From: Trissonchulus latispiculum | Taxonomy: Eukaryota > Nematoda > Enoplea > Enoplida > Ironidae | Reading direction: 5' to 3' | Assembly (NCBI GenBank): GCA_030248195.1 | Contig: JASAND010005711.1 | Span: forward strand, 18,446-82,445 | Length of the DNA: 64,000 bases | Translations under genes and position numbers: made by a program | Part shown: positions 47,595 through 58,100 of the stretch, one piece after another | Layout of the letters: each line of letters starts with the position of its first letter | Numbering within the stretch: the first letter of the stretch is position 1 | Notes under the pieces: generated by a model | What the model saw: the letters and a program-made list of their open reading frames with translations, nothing else | What the model was told of the DNA's origin: nothing | The model's database searches: none

Positions 47595-50322
47595 ATGCAG
47601 AAGTTTGTGGTAACCCAGTCCCGCCAGAATGGGACCCTCCGATCCCAGAGTTCCTCCGATGTCCGGAAATCCCAGATTGTCAGGTCTGATTTGGCCGGAT
47701 CTGAAACAGGAAGTGAACTCGGCGGCGTCACCTCGACTTCCGACTGCATTTCCAGGGAAAAGAATCGGAAAGTCTACACGAAACGTCGCCATAATTCAGA
47801 GGGAACTCGCCTGAAACCGGGTCGAAAACCGATTCCTGATCGATCCGCCCCCCTCAGGCGATCGCTTGATCCGGATCACCCCGAGGTTCGATTTGATCTT
47901 GATCAATATTTGACCACCAAATTTGAGCTGGTCACTGCCCACAGCTGTCCAGTGGTTAGTTCTCAGACTCTGCCCAGAAAACTTCCGTCCTCGGCCGGGC
48001 TTAATGAGAACGTCCCCAGCCTCGAACAGCTGGCAGTTTTGATACCGCCCCCGGCCAGCGAAGAGTTGCACAGCGACCTCACGCCTACGATTACGGAGAC
48101 TGTTGATAATTTTTCTGTCGAAAATACGGTAACCGAAATGACGGAAAATATGGAACTACCAAAATCACGACTTTTCGAAGGACCCGATGGTACAAATGTT
48201 CACAAGCTAATCAGTGATCTAAATGCGCTTTGTCGAAAACAGGCTGCAAACAGTAAGCTAAAATCGCAACCTGCATCGCAGAAGGCAAAACTCAATGGAA
48301 TTGCACCGAAATCTCCGAAAGGCGAAATTCCCAATTCGTCCAAGATTTCGTCGTCAAATTCCGCGAAACCTCGAATGGAACGGACTGAGCCGGAGTCAAC
48401 GGAAACGGATCAGAACTCCACAACCGGAATTAAGGTGAAGGGACTCGTGAAAAATTCGCCATTTTTTGATATCGAAAAGCAGAATCGACGAAAGCAGGCG
48501 AAATCGGCGCTGGGAAAACGAGCCTGGAACCCTCAAAACCGCCGCGACCCGCAGGCGGAGTTTCATCAGGTTCTGTCGCGGATCACTCACAGAAATCATC
48601 CCGCAGATCAGGACCAAGGTGATTCTTTAAATATCCTACAAATTTTACCCTTTCTACCTAAATAGTTTAAAACGGTGTGAGAGACTTTAGCTGCTTACTG
48701 ACTGCCGGTCTGGGGCAAACAACTAATTTAATTATTAATTTAATTTAATAGGTTTAACTTGATTAATGATTAACTCTTGATGATGGGCATTAATCTGCAG
48801 ATCTTCCCTCCATCATTTAGTGCGCAGAGCACAGGTAGAGTTGGGAGTGGGTCGCGTGTATCCGCGCTAACCCACGGGTACTCACGACCCGAGGCTCAAC
48901 TTTTGTTTGCATCAATGCTAACCCACACTTACAATTTCACTATAGAAGTTTACCATTTCCGTTGAATTTTCGGTTCTCAGGCATACACTGCGAACAGAGA
49001 AAAAGCAAAAGTGTAAGCTACGATAGGATTTGACCCACACCCATCTCGTAGGTACAGTGCGCAGCGCACTGCAGCCTAGATTGGACCGAATCGAATAGAT
49101 CAACCACAAGTCAAAGCACTACCAATTGAGCCGACGAGGACCAGCGCAAACGCCCACTTCTATGCAAAAGTGCCCGTTCCGGTTTTGATAATCTCAATAA
49201 CCGCTGATTAAATTCTGAGAAATCAAACTTCATGTTCCGAAATTAAAGTTTTGACAAGCGACAGTCAGTCTCTGCAGAAATTTACAGTTACAATATAGAA
49301 TACTGTCGTTTTATTGCATCCCTGAACCTTGCTAACTTCGTTTTATGGTTTCAGATTCCGACGGAGACCAAGACATGACAATTCCCTCATTTTCTGGCCG
49401 AGACGAAATTGGCAAAGATCCCCTATCCCATCGAAAATCCGACGATTCCGGAATCAGTTCCGATGCGGTGATTCGACCCAGTCAACTTCGGATTTCGCCC
49501 GGCGGACCCTCCAGGCTGGTCCCACCGTCCAATTCCCGAATGTCACCCCTGCGTCCACCCCCAGCAAAATCCCGGTCACCCTCCCCTCGGAAATTTCCGG
49601 TTCATCGGGAGCCTGACCCTGAGCCGCCGCAACACAATGACCGATTTCCGAAACCTACCTCCACAGATCTCGGTGAAGAACCCGGAATTTCTGTTGATCA
49701 CTGTCCCTACGCTCAACCCCTAAAATCCCCTTCGTTGGACACTTCCCCCGGGCCCAGTTACCAGGAACCGGAACCGAACGGCAGTCCGTCCGGCAGAAGA
49801 CAGGAAATTTGCATACAAACAGATTTGTCCATTTCTCCGGGTCGTGCGGAGCCCGATCCGCCCCAGACCGAAATTTCGGAGGACGTTAAACGGAAACCGT
49901 CCAGACGAAAACCTCCTCCTTCGACAACAAATCCGCCGACTCAAACCGTCAGTTCCGTAAATGAGAAATCCGGCGGTCCTCAGGGTGAGCAACGAACTTT
50001 TCGATCCACCCGACCCCTGGATTCGGATCTGGAATCGATGTACGAAGCCCTGGGAGCGGAAAAGGACAAATCCGCCAGCAAGGAGGAACCCCTGAACGAA
50101 TTGACAAAAAGTTTGGCCAAAAACGGGCTTCGAGCCTACAGTCAACAGTTTGGCAGGAAAAAGCTGAAACCGGACCTGGAAAGAGAGAGAAGCGGCGCTG
50201 AGGCGTACCCAGGTTGCCTCAAACGGCAATACCAGGTGCCATTCTATCTGGCCATCGCACTGCTAGTCATGTTCGCCCTCTGGGCCGCTGTATTCTTTCC
50301 CCTCGTCTATGTCAAAAGATAA
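47595..50322 (+). CDS. Tail-anchored, low-complexity membrane protein (unrecognised family)
   Basis: Two coding exons: 47595-48618 and 49355-50322 (donor CAAG|GTGATT, acceptor GTTTCAG, phase 1), giving 663 residues. The start is fixed by an in-frame TGA directly before the ATG and a splice acceptor at 47578. The protein is polar and probably disordered, rich in Ser, Pro, Glu and Lys. It has basic patches (near KRKPSRRKPPP) and proline runs typical of SH3 or kinase targets (RSPSPRKFP). A helix-like segment, LDSDLESMYEALGAEKD, precedes the end. Residues about 637-660 (PFYLAIALLVMFALWAAVFF) form one membrane helix with only LVYVKR after it, so it should be a tail-anchored protein facing the cytosol or nucleoplasm. 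The end is not a KASH (PPPX) tail. I do not recognise the family. The Ig gene faces it. Confidence 0.8.
49083..49147 (-). pseudogene. tRNA-like remnant in the intron of the tail-anchored gene
   Basis: On the minus strand, CGGCTCAATTGGTAGTGC resembles a tRNA D arm and A box. CTTTGACTTGTGGTTGA, an anticodon-loop-like stretch with GTG in the middle, follows, and then GATTCGGTCC, a degenerate B box. The acceptor ends do not pair. It is probably the head of an old tRNA-derived SINE. Confidence 0.3.
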
Positions 50323-50330
50323 TCCCCATC

Positions 50331-51035
50331 AAGAGTGCATAATTGCACTATATATAAGAAGAAGAGTAAGCCACTAGAGGGCTCCTCTTCTTGGCATGGC
50401 GTAACGGTGCTCCGCCCACAATACACGAATGTTCCCCCGTTTGGTGGGGGGTAGCTCTCTTCGGCAAAGCATTCCCCCCTCCGTTTTGTGGGGGATAGAG
50501 AAAAGAGGACCCCGTTTGGTGGGGGGTAGCCAACAGCCAATCAGATTGCAGAGACCCCCCTCCCTGTTTGGTGGGGGGAGAGCAGAGGATTCCGGTAGTT
50601 TTTGTTCTATTCGAAAATGGGTCTCCGTTTGGTGGGGAGGTAGCAAAGAGGGGTCCCCGTTTGGTAGGGGGTAGGCAAAATGGGTCCCCGTTTGGGGGGG
50701 GGTAGACAAAGAGGTCCCCGTTTGGTGGGGGTCGCCAACAGGCAATCAGATTCATCCAATCTTAGCCTAACTTGGCGACCCCCCAAACGGGGACCCTATT
50801 CTGCCTACCCCCCCACCAAACGGGGACCCCTTTTGCATACCCCCCACCAAACGGGGACCCCTTTTGCATACCCCCCCCCACCAAACGGGGAGGGGGTATG
50901 CTCGTCGACCCCCCCACCAAACGGGGGAACATTCGCGTATTGTGGTCGGAGCACCGTTACGCAGTGCCAAGAAGAGAAGCCCTCTAGTGGCTTACTCTTC
51001 TTCTATAATATTAAGGAATAAATTATGGACTCTTG
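50331..51035. mobile_element. Foldback MITE, 8-bp TSD (hAT-like), copy B
   Basis: The target duplication TCCCCATC is exact (50323-50330 and 51036-51043) and starts at the base right after the stop codon of the tail-anchored gene. Ends are AAGAGTGCATAATT and ATTATGGACTCTTG. Inverted arms of about 100 bp start GAAGAAGAGTAAGCCACTAG and include the ACGGTGCTCCG and ATTGTGG words. The interior alternates CCCCGTTTGGTGGGG (left half) with CCCCACCAAACGGGG (right half). All open frames here (up to 135 codons) are repeats of this motif. It is the same family as 5341-5872. Confidence 0.92.
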
Positions 51036-51132
51036 TCCCCATCTTAGCTTTATCCTAACCTTTGCTCTTTAATTTATTCTTGTTTAGCTAGTGTATCGAA
51101 TGTCTGTTTTCTTAAATCATAATTCAATGTAG

Positions 51133-51138
51133 AATAAA
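51133..51138 (+). terminator. Poly(A) signal of the tail-anchored gene
   Basis: AATAAA followed by a T-rich stretch (TTTCCAGTCTCTATTTTCC). If used, the 3' UTR runs through the whole of MITE copy B. Another AATAAA at 51017 lies at the MITE's right tip. Confidence 0.5.
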
Positions 51139-51347
51139 TTTCCAGTCTCTATTTTCCTGATTTATTTAACACCAATTCAGAAAATTCCTCTACTGAAACG
51201 ACCGTTTAGGAAAGCGAAAATGGTTTGAGGTTTATTTAAGCCTATGTAGCCGTCAACATATTTGTTAAATATCAGCAACCCAGAAAGGTTATGTTAAATA
51301 TCAGCAACCCAGAAAGGTTGAAATCAGCGTAATAATCTACTCTCAAC

Positions 51348-51424
51348 GTCCGGGGATATGGCGCAGTGGTAGAGCGTTCTACTTCTTAAACCAAAGCTCG
51401 GCGGTTCGATCCCCGCCCTGGACA
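51348..51424 (+). tRNA. tRNA-like sequence in the 5' LTR (degenerate, Pol III promoter intact)
   Basis: The A box TGGCGCAGTGG and B box GGTTCGATCCC are consensus. The ends GTCCGGG and CCTGGAC pair, and the T stem GGCGG/CCGCC pairs if an 8-base loop is allowed. There are four extra bases before the D arm, and the anticodon stem does not form (TTCTACTTCTTAAACC). CACTTTTC follows at once and could terminate Pol III. It is therefore a promoter-bearing tRNA derivative rather than a working tRNA. The loop words suggest a Lys(CTT) ancestor, weakly. Confidence 0.55.
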
Positions 51425-51834
51425 CTTTTCTTCACATCTTTCAGATCCTGATTTCAACCTTTCACATTTGGCGACCGTGCCGTGTCCTTACCGCTCTGAG
51501 GAGATGAAGTCGTTTGTGATGCCTGGGAATGGTGGAATTGCAGGTCAAGATGGTTTGGTATATTGTGGTCCTCGTGGTGCTAAGGGTTATTGTATATGGT
51601 TGTGTGGTTCTTTGATTTGTAAAGGCTCCCGGCTTTGAAGAAGAATTGAAGTATGATATGGCCTCGGGTTAGGAGGCAGCCGGGGAGCCGCCCTTAGACC
51701 ACAATGGTGCTTGGATTTGAGGACCGACCTGCAATTCCTGGAAATTCGAGGCCGAATTTCAAATTAGTAAGGGGAGTATGTTAAATATCAGCAACCCAGA
51801 AAGGTTGAAATCAGCGTAATAATCTACTCTCAAC

Positions 51835-51911
51835 GTCCGGGGATATGGCGCAGTGGTAGAGCGTTCTACTTCTTAAACCAAAGCTCGGCGGTTCGATCCC
51901 CGCCCTGGACA
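51835..51911 (+). tRNA. tRNA-like sequence in the 3' LTR (second copy)
   Basis: It is identical by eye to the copy in the 5' LTR, with the same A box, B box and following T run. Confidence 0.55.
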
Positions 51912-52104
51912 CTTTTCTTCACATCTTTCAGATCCTGATTTCAACCTTTCACATATTTACCTAGCTTATTCCTGCTTCCAACTCATCCTAATATTTAGAC
52001 ATTTTACTATGAAACAATAAAAAATAGCAATAATAAATATTATGTACAATAGCAAAATGGAGAAAAATGAACAAGAAAAAAGAGGCGGGTGGGGTCGGGG
52101 CGGT

Positions 52105-55100
52105 TCAAGTCCTGCTGATACAGCCGAGAATGATCAAAAGCACCAGAGATCCTCCAATCACTCGACCGTCAAACGTGGGCCGACGAATGGCATTTGTTGG
52201 CGCTAAAACACAGATACAAACAAATTAGTCCTTGAATTTTCTTGCAGATTATTTAATAGAATTAGCAAAATTATTTAACTGACTGACTGGTACAGTGTAT
52301 TGAGGGGGCGGGTGAGTGGTCAGCCTAACCAATCAGATCTAGATATATATAGAAGGTGAAGGTAACCCCCGGAGAATTCTCCTACGCCGTGTCAGGGTCT
52401 AAGGTGCCGGTGCTCATCCCCGGACACACAGCCCTTGAGCCAGGAGTGCCACCTCGAATGATGACTGCAACCGTGGAGGAGGGGCCGGGCCAGCTCCACA
52501 AGACAGAGATGCCCTACACGGTCTCCTGTTACCCTCCCACATCAGTGGTACCAAGTTACCGACCAATTAAGGATGGACAACTGGATTGGCTAGTAGATAT
52601 ATAGTAGATATAGTAGCTGTAGTAGATATATATAGTACGACCAAAAAATGTGGGCACAAATTTTGACCGCTTATTAGCTTATGGGTTAGCCTTTGGAGGA
52701 AACCCCAACAATGTACATGCTTGTAGAATCGTCAGAAAAAATATAGAATTCCGGGTTTCAATCACAGAAAAACTAAATTTTTAATTCTTCGTCCAATTTT
52801 TATCGAAATCAAAGTTTTGTTTCTACGATCTAATAGAGCTCCCAGCTGCACAATTTTGCTCTTGGAAGCTTTCAACGAAATTGCACCAATTCTACCAATG
52901 GATTTTCGGATTTCAAATTTCCTGTATTTAAATTGCTTATCAATCGCCACAATATTGGATATCATTCAAAAGCTCAAGGGGGTCCATTTTTTTGGTAACT
53001 GTTTTCGATTTTCTCCGATGTTGATGACTTCTACATTACATACGTAACTGTATTTAACGAGTTTTTTGAAATTAAGGTCAGATGTTCTACTGTTGTTGAG
53101 TAATTTGACTTCGAAGTTGAGGTTGCATTGCATGTGTTAAACATAAGGAGTGTTAAAAGTTGTCAGTTTTTCACGTATGCCAGAGAAATCTCACGAATGG
53201 CAAATTGCTGTAAAGATCAAAATTTGGTTTGGACGGATCCATTTTGCCATTTGTGAGATTTGTCTGGCGCAAGTAAACAAAGCGACAACTTTTCATGATT
53301 CCTATGTTTAACACATCCAACCTCAACTTTGAGGACAAATTACCGCCGTTATTTCCAAAAACTTGTTAAAACATCTTGGACAATAAAATAAGTAAAAATC
53401 AACGACATCTGAGAAATGACCAACAACTGGACTGAACAGGAACGAACACTTGAAAATACACTCAATTCCGGGAATTAGCAAAAGCCGGATTTTCCCCAAC
53501 GCCCCACAATATGGGGGTATCATTTGAAACACGGCAAAACCGATTTTTGAAAAGTTTCAAGAGACTAAACGTCCATTTAACCTTCATCCGATTTAGGACA
53601 CGAATCATCCAGATGTTTTTTTTGCAAAAAGTCTATTTAGTATTCACATCAAATGATACCTATGTGGATTTGACTCCACACTTTAGTTTCTCAGGAAGAA
53701 TAGCTGTATATTTATGACAGAGTATGGAGGGAGAATGTGACCTACACTGAGTGTGAGTCCGCTGTACGGCCTGATCGTTTCTGTAGCCCATCTCCGTCTG
53801 AATCACAACGGCCCGATTGTTTTCCAGGGGCTGCATCGGAGACACGTCTGAAATCAGATCAGCGAAACGAAGGTAAACAAAAATAAAAAAACAATAAAAC
53901 AGATAAATGGCCTAAGAAATCTATACCACCAAAAAAAACACCGACCACACCAATTTTAACCGGAAGGCAACATTCTCAAAAGCTGTACGCCTGTACATAT
54001 CTCCGAGATACATAGGTTGATTATGCCGAAAATATTGTTTACACATTGAAGTAGCATGCAGGTCACGGTCAGATGTGGGTAGGATAGAAATACCGTATAC
54101 CTAAATCAATGAGAGCACACCAAACCATTGCACTAACGAACGACTAACGAGCACAGAAATTGGGGAATTGTGTGCAACAATATTCGAGTAGTAATTGAGG
54201 TGTGACTTAAAAATCACGGGTGTAAAGGGTCCATGGATGGATAAAGGGGGGGAGGTGACCGAAAACACAGCAAAGCACTCGGTGAGGTCACGTGGTCACA
54301 ACCTTCCTGACTCTGAGATACCTCTGTGACCCAAAACGCGTTGAGCCCCAAGGACGGGGGTCAGTTCCTCATCGCCCGGTTCAAGATCATAAAAAGGATG
54401 GTCCCCAGAAAAATGCATCATCCTCTCATCCAGATCCGAATCTGATACAAATTTATATAATTGGAAATTTTCAGTTAATAGTTCACTTTGATTCAGTATG
54501 GTCAAGAGTACATAATACATAAAAGAATGGCAAGCTCACGCGTTAGGTATATATCATAAGTTTGATACATCGTCTGCACGTTATCGGCTGACCCTTCCCC
54601 CTCTCCACATAAATCAAGCCCTCTTGACCTGCCCCCCACCCCACCCCACCCCTATACATGTACGGATTATAAACGGGGGATCAGGGCCTATGTTAATATA
54701 TTTGCACGTTAAATTTGACGTGGGTCCATTTTGTAAGGTGGCTCTAAGTTCATGTGATTAACACATACAAAATATGCAAGCACGAGTTGGATGGATACTG
54801 ACACATGTGTAGGGCCTGGGTGAGGCGGGGTTGGCTGGCTGGCACCCGGGTCCGGGTACCCGCGGGACTCGGACGGGTCGGTTCCGGGTCTAAACTAAAT
54901 CCTGCTAAAACTGGGCCCAGAATAATCGTTTAAAATTGAAAGAATGGTTGTAAATCAGACATTATTCAGTCGAGATCCGATCAACTAGGTTGAGGAAGTT
55001 GCCTGCTCATAATATCAACTCAAGATAAGTTTCCAAGTATTTTTGGATTTTGATAACCTAAGCAAACCTGTTAGGGGCTAGGGCACACAGGGAAGGCTAC

Positions 55101-58100
55101 TGTGGTAAAGGATAGGCTTCTGCTAGTAGACGGGTTGCACACGTAGAGACATGCTGGGTGCTGATTCGAAGCGAGGAATACTTGAGACAGTTGCAGCATC
55201 AGTACATGGTAGTAGCTGAGTATGGTTTATTGCATACTTTATGTAAGCACTGATATATTAACTGTGGTCTGTTGTTTAACTTGTTGGTTTTCCTATTGTG
55301 ATAGTGCATGCATTCTAGGGACAAACCAATTTCTGCAACTGCTAGTATATAATGACTTTATGGAGTTAATACACTAAAGTATCATGGACGGTGGAGGGAT
55401 TATTATGACAGGCAGGATTAGCAGTGTCACATAACTTGGATCATAACATTTGGTTGTAGTGGAGCTAAGTTTGAGGAATTTTACTTTAACACATTATTGC
55501 AGGTTAGATTTTCGATGTTGATCATAAAATTATAGATTATTCTGAAATTTTGTCTTTAATTTTCAAAACTTAACTTTGATTTTGTCGGATTGGGAATAGT
55601 AATTAATTGACATGGGGGATGAAAAAGGTCCCCCTGTGTTTGTTGCTGTTCTCAATCCGCCAAGTTAAAGGAGGAATAATAATAAACTTCTACAGTATTG
55701 GCAGATTTCCTACTATCCTATCTGATTACTCGGCCATCCACACGACTCCTTTCTGCAGCCGTTCTATTTCGCCCTTTTATTAACCCTTCCGAGTGGGTTC
55801 CAAGTTCCGAGTGAGTTTCCGCCATCCTAGTCACTATTGATCTGCGGGGGGGTAGCTTTAGTCGCCAAATAGCACGACTGTGGCTATCCTGGGCGTGACT
55901 GAAATAACCGTACGTCAGGTCTGCTTGGGATCATGCATTCTATCCTTGATCCTCGCCTCCTCGCCTCTCCGCCTCTTGTCCACCGCGTGGACCGCGGAAG
56001 GCAGCAAAATAAAGGTCTCTCACGAGAACCTGAATTGCTGGGCACCAAGATAAAAAACATTATTCAGTCACAAACTCAAAGTTTAGCATGGCTTCAGCTA
56101 CTTTTCTTATTGTATGATTGAAAACTTCTAAATATTTTTGTTTAATGACCATTGCTCCTTAGATTTCGCATTAGCAGCTGTTATCTGGATTCTGGATCTG
56201 GAGGGGTCCGGGTCCAGGCCGGTTCCGAAAGTTTGGACCCGTCGCCAACTCTGGGGAGAAGTGAAAACCGATATTTGTGGGATCAGCCGAAAGCGCACTT
56301 CGGATGGAACAGGTTGAAAATAGAGAGCGTATGACGCTTGTTATACTCTTATGTATTATGTAATCTTGACATAATCAATTGTACCTGAATTCTAAGAAAA
56401 TTCTAAAAGCACGTGCATCACTTTCGCTATTCGTAGAACAGAACCTAGAGGAACCACTATAGTAATAATAGTAGTTAGTAACATCAACACAAATGCTGTT
56501 TTTACCTGCAATTTTTTGATTTCCAAAGCTATAGGACACTTGTTCTAGAAAAAAATTAAAAAGTTATTTTAAACCACGTATATGTCGCAGTCTAAAAGCA
56601 TTTTCCGTCTAATTGCAATTAGACGGAGAATTTCAGTCTAATTGCAATTGGGCTAGTCTAATAGCATGAGACTGAGCAAAATGCTGTTAGACTGAAAATT
56701 TTCAGTCTAATTGCAATTAGACGTACCATTGTTCGTCTAATTGCAATTGGGCGAACAGAGCCTCGTCTGATTGCATTTTGATATAAAATGTTTTGATTAA
56801 TGTATAAGAGCAGCGCTTTACTGTAACTGTATACGGAGAAGGGCACATAAGTCGAAAAAATATTTTAAGAATAGCTTTAAAAACATAGTAGAAGTACTTT
56901 TCGCTTAGATATTGAAAACTTGAATACTTTAGTGCACACATCTATATATTATTTACTTTTAATTTTAATACATCCAAAAGCTTATTGCATAAAACGTTTT
57001 TGGTTTTGTGGGGGTTCGCAGTTATTTGTGAATTACTGTTACCGTTTTGAAAGAATGTTATATACTGTTACTTTTTATTTTAACCCAGTTTTTACTTTGT
57101 GGGTTTCTATGCAGTAATAAAAATGTTCGTGTAATATAAACAATATTGTAAAAATTGTATAAAAACTTGATATCCAAATATTAGTTCGGCTGTCAAAATA
57201 AGAAAATTTTAAGCTTTTGAAAGTCTTCAAGTTCTAATAAGTTGTAGATAATTTCGACTATATTTTCAAAATCCTTCAGAGTATCTTTTAAATCCTTTAA
57301 AGTTTTCCGTTTTCAATTGCTAAGCGAAAAGTAATTCTACTATATTTTCAAACCTATTCTTAGTGACGTAATATCTTTCCGACTTTCTATGCCCTTCTCC
57401 GTATACAATTACAATGAAGCGCTGTTCTTATGCATTAAACAAAACATCTTATATCAAAATGCAATCAGACGAGACACTGTTCGCCCAATTGCAATTAGAC
57501 GAACAATGGTACGTCTAATTGCAATTAGACTGAAAATTTTCAGTCTAACAGCATTTTGCTCAGTCTCATGCTATTAGACTAGCCCAATTGCAATTAGACT
57601 GAAATTCTCCGTCTAATTGCAATTAGACGGAAAATGCTTTTAGACTGCGACATATATATATATAATCATTCTAAGTTTTCAAAAGAAAATTCTAGACTGT
57701 TGTAACCATCATCAATTCATAGGGCTCGAAGCTACCTCAACAGTAGAGATGAGGATTTTGGCTCGCGGCTCGGCTCGGCTCGGCTTAAGACATTTTGAAA
57801 AAACGTTTTGACTAAATTGTTTCAACGTGTCATATTTGGTTTCATCAAAAAATATTACAATTAAAGTTTGCATAGTGTTACTGTGGCTTTGGATTTTTGT
57901 AGTAATTTATTAGATAGTAGAAAAGTTAGTAAAACTGCTTCTTATATATCAGAAATACTAATATTAATTTTGGAGTCTAAACTTATTCTGCATAATTACA
58001 ATTGACTACGATTATAGTAACGACGGGCAGAGAGCAATTAGAGAATTTGTTGAAATTCAAAAAATAAAAAATAAATCGATCAAGATTCTGCTTTTTTCAA

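Larger units (their letters stand above)
51292..51953 (+). mobile_element. Miniature LTR retrotransposon (TRIM) with a tRNA-like gene in each LTR
   Basis: Two LTRs of 175 bp (51292-51466 and 51779-51953) look identical. They begin TGTTAAATATC and end CTTTCACA (TG...CA). The 312-bp interior begins TTTGGCGACCGTGCCGTG, in the position and style of a primer-binding site, and ends AGTAAGGGGAGTA, a polypurine tract. ATATTT lies on both outer flanks (51258-51263 and 51953-51958). There is no gag or pol. A partial 29-bp copy of the LTR start (51263-51291) sits directly to the left. Each LTR contains a 16-bp inverted repeat (GAAAGGTTGAAATCAG and its complement) around a tRNA-like sequence. It sits at the junction of two convergent genes. 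Confidence 0.88.

Noticed and set aside
50236..50322. KASH-domain nuclear-envelope protein
   Set aside because: The C-terminal helix is followed by LVYVKR, without the PPPX end or the ~30-residue luminal KASH peptide.
50307..51058. Pro/Thr/Gly-rich frames of up to 135 codons
   Set aside because: They are shadows of the CCCCGTTTGGTGGGG repeats in the MITE.
51348..51424. Functional tRNA gene
   Set aside because: The anticodon stem does not pair, there are four extra bases before the D arm, and the T loop has eight bases. The promoter boxes are intact, so it was kept only as tRNA-like.
51292..51953. DNA-transposon MITE (because of the 16-bp inverted repeats)
   Set aside because: The inverted repeats lie inside each long direct repeat, not at the outer ends. 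TG...CA direct repeats with PBS- and PPT-like junctions fit an LTR element better.
56658..57577. Two identical-looking 62-codon frames
   Set aside because: They are the two arms of the palindrome-rich foldback. The frame is composed of the 18-bp palindrome.
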